The notes under the pieces are model-generated. The model was not told where the DNA came from. It searched no databases and saw only the letters and a program-made list of their open reading frames with translations. This document shows, one piece after another, positions 6,551-10,439 of a stretch of DNA of 10,439 nt. Source of the stretch: Burkholderiaceae bacterium (GTDB taxonomy: Bacteria; Pseudomonadota; Gammaproteobacteria; Burkholderiales; Burkholderiaceae_F). The position numbers and the translations under genes were made by a program. Each line of letters starts with the position of its first letter. Position 1 is the stretch's first letter. The stretch is taken from contig JACCSD010000083.1 in NCBI GenBank assembly GCA_013813185.1, positions 1 to 10,439 on the forward strand. The letters are read 5' to 3'.

Positions 6551-7504
6551 ATGAATCGCGCGAATCCCCTAACGCTCCTCCTGGGCGTCGCCCATCCCGT
6601 GCTGTTGGCACCGATGGCGGGAGTGAGTGGCGGCGCGCTCGCACGGGCCGTGAGTCGTGCCGGTGGACTCGGCCTGATCGGCGGGGGATACGGCGACGCC
6701 GGCTGGCTCGAAGAACAACTGGTGATGTGCGCCGGCGAGCGCTTTGGTGTGGGCTTCATCACTTGGGCACTTCATCGGCAACCGCGGCTTCTGAGCCGGG
6801 CTCTGGACAGCGGTGCCCAGGCGATCATGCTGTCCTTTGGCGACATCGCGCCCTTTGCCGGCCCGATCCGGGACGCGGATGCCGTGCTGATCGCGCAGGT
6901 TCAGACCGTAGCGCAAGCACGAGGTGCCGTCGCTGCCGGTGCGCAAATCATCGTCGCTCAGGGCGGTGAGGCGGGTGGCCATGGCGGCCTGCGCGGCACC
7001 ATTGCCCTGGTACCCGCCGTGGTCGACGCGGTCTCGCCCGTTCCCGTCATCGCGGCCGGCGGCATTGCCGATGGCCGTGGACTTGCAGCGGCACTGATGC
7101 TGGGCGCCGCGGGTGTTCTCTGCGGGACGGCCTTCTATGCCGCGATCGAGTCCATCGCCGACCCTCGCGCCAAGCAGCGGGTTCTGGAGGCCAGCGGCGA
7201 CGACACGGTCAAGAGCGAAGTGTTTGACCTTGTGCGTGCGCTCGACTGGCCCGATGGGCCGTGGGGCCTGCGATCCCTGCGCAATGGATTCAGCGAACGC
7301 TGGGCGAACGACGTATCGGGGCTGCGGTCTGTTCTAGACGAAGAGCAACAACGCTACGGCCTCAGTCGTGAACAGGGCGACTTCGATACCGCCGCCGTCA
7401 TCGCCGGCGAAGCCGTCGACCTGGTACACGCCATTGCCCCCGCCGCTGACATTCTTTTGAGCCTTGTCGACCGCTGCCGCGAAGCGTTCGCAAGCGCGCC
7501 GTGA
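6551..7504 (+). CDS. Nitronate monooxygenase (2-nitropropane dioxygenase) family FMN enzyme
   Basis: A 317-residue TIM-barrel flavoprotein of the nitronate monooxygenase family. Characterised members oxidise propionate 3-nitronate or alkyl nitronates with O2 through FMN. Visible motifs are the start strand HPVLLAPMAGVSGGALA (residues 15-31), SFGD near 95, QGGEAGGHGG at 137-146 with His144 at the position of the catalytic base, and AAGGIADGRGLAAALMLGA from 168, which binds the FMN phosphate, followed by GVLCGTAF. The ATG at 6551 has AGGAA 5 nt upstream. The gene follows the transferase by 13 bp and is clearly in the same operon. Many family members are annotated on fold alone, and some act on quinones or other acceptors, so the nitronate substrate is a family-level guess. 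The C-terminal third (about 225-317) is more variable and carries no motif I recognise. Confidence 0.9.
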   Translation: MNRANPLTLLLGVAHPVLLAPMAGVSGGALARAVSRAGGLGLIGGGYGDAGWLEEQLVMCAGERFGVGFITWALHRQPRLLSRALDSGAQAIMLSFGDIAPFAGPIRDADAVLIAQVQTVAQARGAVAAGAQIIVAQGGEAGGHGGLRGTIALVPAVVDAVSPVPVIAAGGIADGRGLAAALMLGAAGVLCGTAFYAAIESIADPRAKQRVLEASGDDTVKSEVFDLVRALDWPDGPWGLRSLRNGFSERWANDVSGLRSVLDEEQQRYGLSREQGDFDTAAVIAGEAVDLVHAIAPAADILLSLVDRCREAFASAP

Positions 7505-7544
7505 TGCAGTAACGCGCAACCCATCCAAACCAAGCAGAGCATTC

Positions 7545-7748
7545 ATGCCATACGTCAAGATTGAAGTCACACGCGAAGGTGCCACACGAGAGCAGAAGGC
7601 CGCGCTGATCAAAGGTGCCACGGAGCTGCTCGTGCAGGTGCTGAACAAGAACCCGGCCACCACGTTTGTCGTCATCGACGAAGTTGACACCGACAACTGG
7701 GGCATTGCCGGTGAAACAGTCACAAGCTTGCGCAAGCGAGCCCTGTGA
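7545..7748 (+). CDS. 4-oxalocrotonate tautomerase family protein
   Basis: A small enzyme of 67 codons. After removal of Met it starts with Pro, the N-terminal catalytic base of the tautomerase superfamily (MPYVKIEVTREG). The length and the NWGIAGE motif near the end agree with 4-oxalocrotonate tautomerase-like proteins, which interconvert keto and enol forms in aromatic degradation and work as hexamers. An upstream in-frame codon at 7464 lies inside the previous gene and would bury the catalytic Pro, so 7545 is the start. Aligned by eye, the residue equal to Arg11 of 4-oxalocrotonate tautomerase is Ala here, and the Phe50 position is Trp (NWGI). The substrate therefore probably differs from 2-hydroxymuconate. 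The ribosome binding site is weak (GCAGAG). It lies 40 bp after the nitronate-oxygenase-like gene and 10 bp before the next. Confidence 0.9.
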   Translation: MPYVKIEVTREGATREQKAALIKGATELLVQVLNKNPATTFVVIDEVDTDNWGIAGETVTSLRKRAL

Positions 7749-7758
7749 AGGCCCCGAC

Positions 7759-8148
7759 ATGAACCCGCCGTTCGACGAGATCGTCGCAGCGCTGCGCGAC
7801 TACTTCGACGGTCTGTACTTCAGCGATACGCAGCGCCTGCGGAAGGTCTTCCACCCGTCGGCAATCTATGCCTGCGCCACCGAGGGAACACTTCTGACAC
7901 TTCGAATGGATGAGTATTTTCCGATCGTCGACGAGCGCCCCGCGCCAGCCAGCCGAGGAGACGCAAGACGCGACCGCATCGTGTCGATCGAATTCGCGGG
8001 TCCGGTCACCGCTCTTGCGCGCGTGGAGTGCGCCATTGTGCCTAAGCACTTCATCGACCTGCTGACGTTCATTTACGTCGAGGGTCGCTGGCAAATCATC
8101 GCCAAAGTCTTTCACTACGACCTCAACGCACCTCAACTCCCTGCTTGA
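7759..8148 (+). CDS. NTF2-like / putative lumazine-binding family protein
   Basis: A protein of 129 residues with the pattern of the SnoaL/NTF2-like superfamily, closest to what I recall of the Lumazine_bd_2 type (PF12893). Visible features are VAALRDYFDGLYFSDTQ at about 9-25, RKVFHPSA at 28-35, a central DDRIVSIEF-like strand (RRDRIVSIEFAGPVTAL, 70-86), and the closing strands FIDLLTFIYVEGRWQIIAKVFHYD. The fold is a cone-shaped alpha+beta barrel with a pocket that binds or isomerises small hydrophobic molecules. No catalytic residue can be named. Members often sit next to oxidoreductases in small detoxification operons, and the context here is the same. The ATG at 7759 has GAAGG 7 nt before it and follows the tautomerase stop by 10 bp. 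A longer frame from 7666 would overlap the tautomerase gene and is not supported. Confidence 0.8.
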   Translation: MNPPFDEIVAALRDYFDGLYFSDTQRLRKVFHPSAIYACATEGTLLTLRMDEYFPIVDERPAPASRGDARRDRIVSIEFAGPVTALARVECAIVPKHFIDLLTFIYVEGRWQIIAKVFHYDLNAPQLPA

Positions 8149-8216
8149 AGGCCAGCCAGCGCCAACGGCGCGTCTCCGCATCCGAGCTAACCGTCTTTTA
8201 CTTCTACTGAGACACC

Positions 8217-9271
8217 ATGAATCTATTCGGTAATTCCCTCCGTTTCCGCTGCACACCAACCCTCAGCACGAATCGAGTGGCACCGCGCGCTCTTGCCGTC
8301 TTCGTCGGCGCGATGGTTCTCTGCAGCAGCGGCTTCGCTCATGATCGCTAAGGGATGTGCAGGAACTACCTACCCTCAGATGCCGCAAATCGCCCCGATT
8401 GGCGAGCAGGTCGGGAAGTACATGACCATCCCGGAGTCCGCCAAGGGTCCCGCCATTGACCCTGCGAAGGGCCATCGGATTCAGGATCTCGGGCAGGGTC
8501 TGGACATGGTGACGGAAAACGTCTACCAGTCAATGTTCCTGGTATACGACAAGGGCGTCGTCGTCATCGACGCGCCCCCATCACTTGCGACCTTCATCCC
8601 AAAAGCCATTGTCTACAGCCCTTCCCACATTGATCACATCGGTGCGGCCAGTGGACGGGGCGGCAAGCCAATCATCATTGCCCACGAGGAGACAAAGCGC
8701 CTGCTGGCGCGTGCTCACGATCCGAATCGCCCTGTGCCTACGGTCACCTTCAAGGACAGCTACGTGCTGAAGGTGGGCGGCAAGCGGCTTGACCTCTCGT
8801 ATCACGGCAATGGACACGAGCCAGGCAACATCTTCATTGCCGCTCCGGCACAGCGTGTCCTGATGGTTGTCGATGTGATCTTCCCGGGCTGGATGCCGTG
8901 GCGACGACTCGCCTTGGCGCGGGACGTGCCAGGCTATTTCGCTCAGGTTGAACAAATTAAGGCGATGGATTTCGACGTACTGGTGTCAGGCCATGTGGCG
9001 CGCACCGGAACGAAGACGGACGTCGCCACACAAAGCGAATTCATCAATGATTTGAAGGCGGCTGCGGCAAAGGCGCCTGGGACAACCAAACCCGGCGAAG
9101 GTCTGAACTCGGCGGATCTCGGAAATCCATGGGCGTATTTCGACAACTACATCGACCGAGTGACGATCCAATGCGGCAACTCGCTGACCCAAATGGTCGC
9201 AACGGCTGGCGGCGTTTGACGTCTACGTCTGGGACCAGTGCTACGCGATGGAGCAGAGTCTTCGGATCGAC
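8217..9271 (+). pseudogene. Exported metallo-beta-lactamase-fold hydrolase, disrupted (two frameshifts, deletion, lost metal ligand)
   Basis: The ATG at 8217 opens 44 codons ending in a signal peptide (RALAVFVGAMVLCSSGFAHDR), then a TAA at 8349. The body continues in the next frame (GEQVGKYMTIPESAKGPAID, VVVIDAPPSLATFIPKAI, AHEETKRLL, DPNRPVPTVTFKD) to a TGA at 9217. The end, WSQRLAAFDVYVWDQCYAME then QSLRID, lies in a third frame at 9194-9271. ACCCAAATGG at 9187-9196 suggests loss of one C and one A from a family TPKW motif. Between PKAI and VYSPSHIDH about 11 residues found in relatives are missing (junction near 8610), and the first His of HxHxDH is Pro (CCT at 8620). Later ligands remain: His in GNGHEPGN (8815), Asp in VVDVIFPGW and His in SGHVARTG (8992). 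Intact relatives are periplasmic zinc-dependent hydrolases. Reading it as one intact gene from a TTG at 8293 would remove the signal peptide. It follows the NTF2-like gene by 68 bp and was probably the operon's last gene. Confidence 0.8.
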
Positions 9272-9857
9272 ATTCAGTGGCGCGCAGCGGTGCTTGGAAT
9301 CGGCGCCCTACCCTCGGCCCAGAGTCTGTGCCTCTACTCGGCGGTGGACTTGACTGGCCCGGCCTTAAGCGGCCGCTCGCAACCGGCAGGTTATGGCCGA
9401 CAGTGTGAGTACGCGGGCGCGCCAGTAAGCTGACTTCGGCCGTACAGCCTCGTTGCTCGAGTGACCGAAATCCGGAAGCGCTGGGAACTGGTGCTCCCGG
9501 CCAAGACCGGTCCTTCGGGCGTGGCTGTCCGTTGAACACGAAAGCGGACATGGATGCTTAGTGTCAATCTTGAAGCCGGCGTCAAATGCCCAGCCCATTC
9601 GCTGCGGCGACAGAGGAAGCCGCAGCCAATACATTCCGAGCAACTCCTTGGCCTCGAGGTCACGAGCGCATCGATGTGATCGCGCGCCACATTGAACGAC
9701 AGTATTCCGGCAAGATTGGGTCGTGCGACTGTGCGTGAGCGGGATGCCGAACCCTGCGCTCCCGATGAGTCCATCACCCATGGCCGCATTCTCTGCCGCC
9801 AGTCTGCGTACTTTGCAATTCACTGCTGCGCTGTGAGAGGAATACAAGCGCCATTGA
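9272..9857. other. Non-coding or fully decayed stretch
   Basis: I see no supported gene in these 586 bp. Past the end of hydrolase homology the frame stays open to a stop near 9433, but the translation matches nothing I know. A minus-strand frame over about 9365-9847 contains one stretch with protein-like composition (GMYWLRLPLSPQRMGWAF, roughly 9580-9640), but it has no recognised family and no ribosome binding site. One copy of the repeat motif described after gyrB lies at 9505-9550. Confidence 0.55.
9505..9550. repeat. Further copy of the GACCG...GGTCCTTC repeat with AAAGCGGACA half-site
   Basis: GACCGGTCCTTCGGG begins at 9505 and shares the exact 11-mer ACCGGTCCTTC with 4738-4748. It is followed by TGTCCGTT (9527-9534) and, in reverse orientation, AAAGCGGACA (9541-9550). 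The arrangement of opposed half-sites is like that of the post-gyrB array, so the two non-coding stretches on either side of the LysR locus share a repeat family. Confidence 0.4.
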
Positions 9858-10028
9858 CTGCCAGCTGTCCCTAAGGTGTGGGAATGCGCGCTCGCGAATC
9901 CGATCCGGCTGCCGGCGCCTCGCAGCGAAGTGATGTTGCGTGATGGAAAGGGGCGCGAGCTGCGCTTCGACTGCGAAGCGGTGGGTCTCGGCTACCACCT
10001 GCGCGCCGAAACCCAGCTTGCCGACCTT
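9858..10028 (+). pseudogene. Fragment of an FAD-dependent oxidoreductase
   Basis: Frame 3 is open from 9858, after a TGA at 9855. The translation from about 9930 reads SEVMLRDGKGRELRFDCEAV then GLGYHLRAETQLADL. This resembles a segment of HcnB/OoxA-type NAD(P)/FAD-dependent oxidoreductases, in which a strand pair is followed by (D)AVxxGYGLRSETQLADLxG, as I recall it. Only about 40-50 residues are present. There is no upstream dinucleotide-binding GxGxxG motif in any frame, and the match stops at 10028, where a receiver domain begins in the same frame. It is an orphaned piece, probably left by deletion or recombination. Confidence 0.45.
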
Positions 10029-10438
10029 GTACGGATTCTGATGATTGAGGACAACCAGGACGCGGCCGAAGCGCTTGCAGAGCTGCTACGGCTGGCCGGG
10101 CACCAGGTTGAGGTCGCGCCCGACGGCGCGAAAGGTCTGGAACTGTTTGAGCATGTCAGGCCGGACGTCGTCCTGTGCGACTTGGGACTGCCCGGAATGA
10201 ATGGGTACGAGTCGCCGAACGGATGCGCGAACGCTATCCATCAAAAAAGCCCGCGGTGATTGCGCTCACCGGCTATGGCAGCGCGAACGACTATCAGCGT
10301 GCGCTGTCCGCAGGCTTTGACCATCATGTCGTCAAACCTGCCGACCCGGAAGCGCTGCTGCAGCTGATCGACTCCGCAATGCGAAGGACTTCTCCGACGA
10401 CATCGGGGCGAAGTGCGGCATCTGGCCCGGCGGCGTAA
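10029..10438 (+). pseudogene. Response regulator receiver domain, frameshifted, C-terminal part of a larger protein
   Basis: A CheY-like receiver domain in two frames. The first (10029 to about 10211) reads VRILMIEDNQDAAEALAELL, VAPDGAKGLELF and PDVVLCDLGLPGMNGYE, with the acidic pair ED and the phospho-acceptor Asp at 10179-10181. The second (from 10211) reads VAERMRERYPSKKPAVIALT then GYGSANDYQRAL, and FDHHVVKPADPEALLQLID, with the conserved Thr (10268-10270) and Lys (10334-10336). It ends at the TAA at 10436-10438. The frames join if one base is missing at about 10209-10211, restoring GYE/D-VAERMRE. All receiver key residues are present across the two halves. The sequence resembles receivers at the C-terminus of hybrid histidine kinases. 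No kinase part is visible upstream, where the oxidoreductase fragment is joined directly. It is not functional as read unless the frameshift is a sequencing error. Confidence 0.75.
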
Positions 10439-10439
10439 A

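Noticed and set aside
5863..6762. 299-codon minus-strand open frame across the transferase and the next gene
   Set aside because: It runs antisense to two well-supported genes, crosses their junction and the divergent promoter, and shows no motif.
8293..9219. An intact 308-residue metallo-beta-lactamase-fold gene starting at TTG 8293
   Set aside because: The TTG lies inside the signal-peptide coding region of the frame that starts at ATG 8217, has no ribosome binding site, and gives a protein lacking the export signal, a metal-ligand His and the conserved C-terminus found in the next frame.

Overview
The window looks like the replication-gene locus of a betaproteobacterium in or near the Burkholderiaceae (Burkholderiales). 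The basis is the order dnaA-dnaN-gyrB, the Burkholderia-like sequence of DnaN and GyrB (recalled family sequences, no search run), a GyrB of 844 residues with the long Gram-negative C-terminal insert, and high GC with strong GC3 bias. No genus can be assigned from the sequence alone.

Layout. (1) 1-4177, core: the 3' end of dnaA (DNA-binding domain IV), a 231-bp spacer with weak DnaA-box-like sites and an AT-rich stretch, complete dnaN, and complete gyrB 10 bp later. (2) 4178-4900, no gene: a palindrome with an extra direct copy of its arm lies just after gyrB, then a transposon-end-like sequence and a series of degenerate GACCGCTTC/CGGTCCTTC-type repeats. (3) 4901 to about 9271: a LysR-type regulator on the minus strand, divergent from a tight plus-strand gene row of beta-class glutathione transferase, nitronate monooxygenase-like FMN enzyme, 4-oxalocrotonate tautomerase-like protein, NTF2/lumazine-binding-like protein and an exported metallo-beta-lactamase-fold hydrolase. 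The row reads as a LysR-controlled operon for handling a reactive electrophile or nitro compound; the substrate is unknown. (4) 9272-10439: decayed DNA with no intact gene, one more copy of the repeat motif, and an in-frame join between a piece of an FAD-dependent oxidoreductase and the receiver domain of a response regulator or hybrid kinase, itself frameshifted.

The clearest unexpected result is that the last gene of the operon, the metallo-beta-lactamase-fold hydrolase, is broken. Its signal peptide, its body and its last 26 or so residues lie in three different reading frames, about 11 residues are missing just before the metal-binding motif, and the first His of HxHxDH is a Pro. With the broken receiver gene further on, this shows that the right-hand third of the window is decaying, or that the assembly has indel errors there. 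The dyad between the LysR gene and the transferase gene is the best candidate operator.
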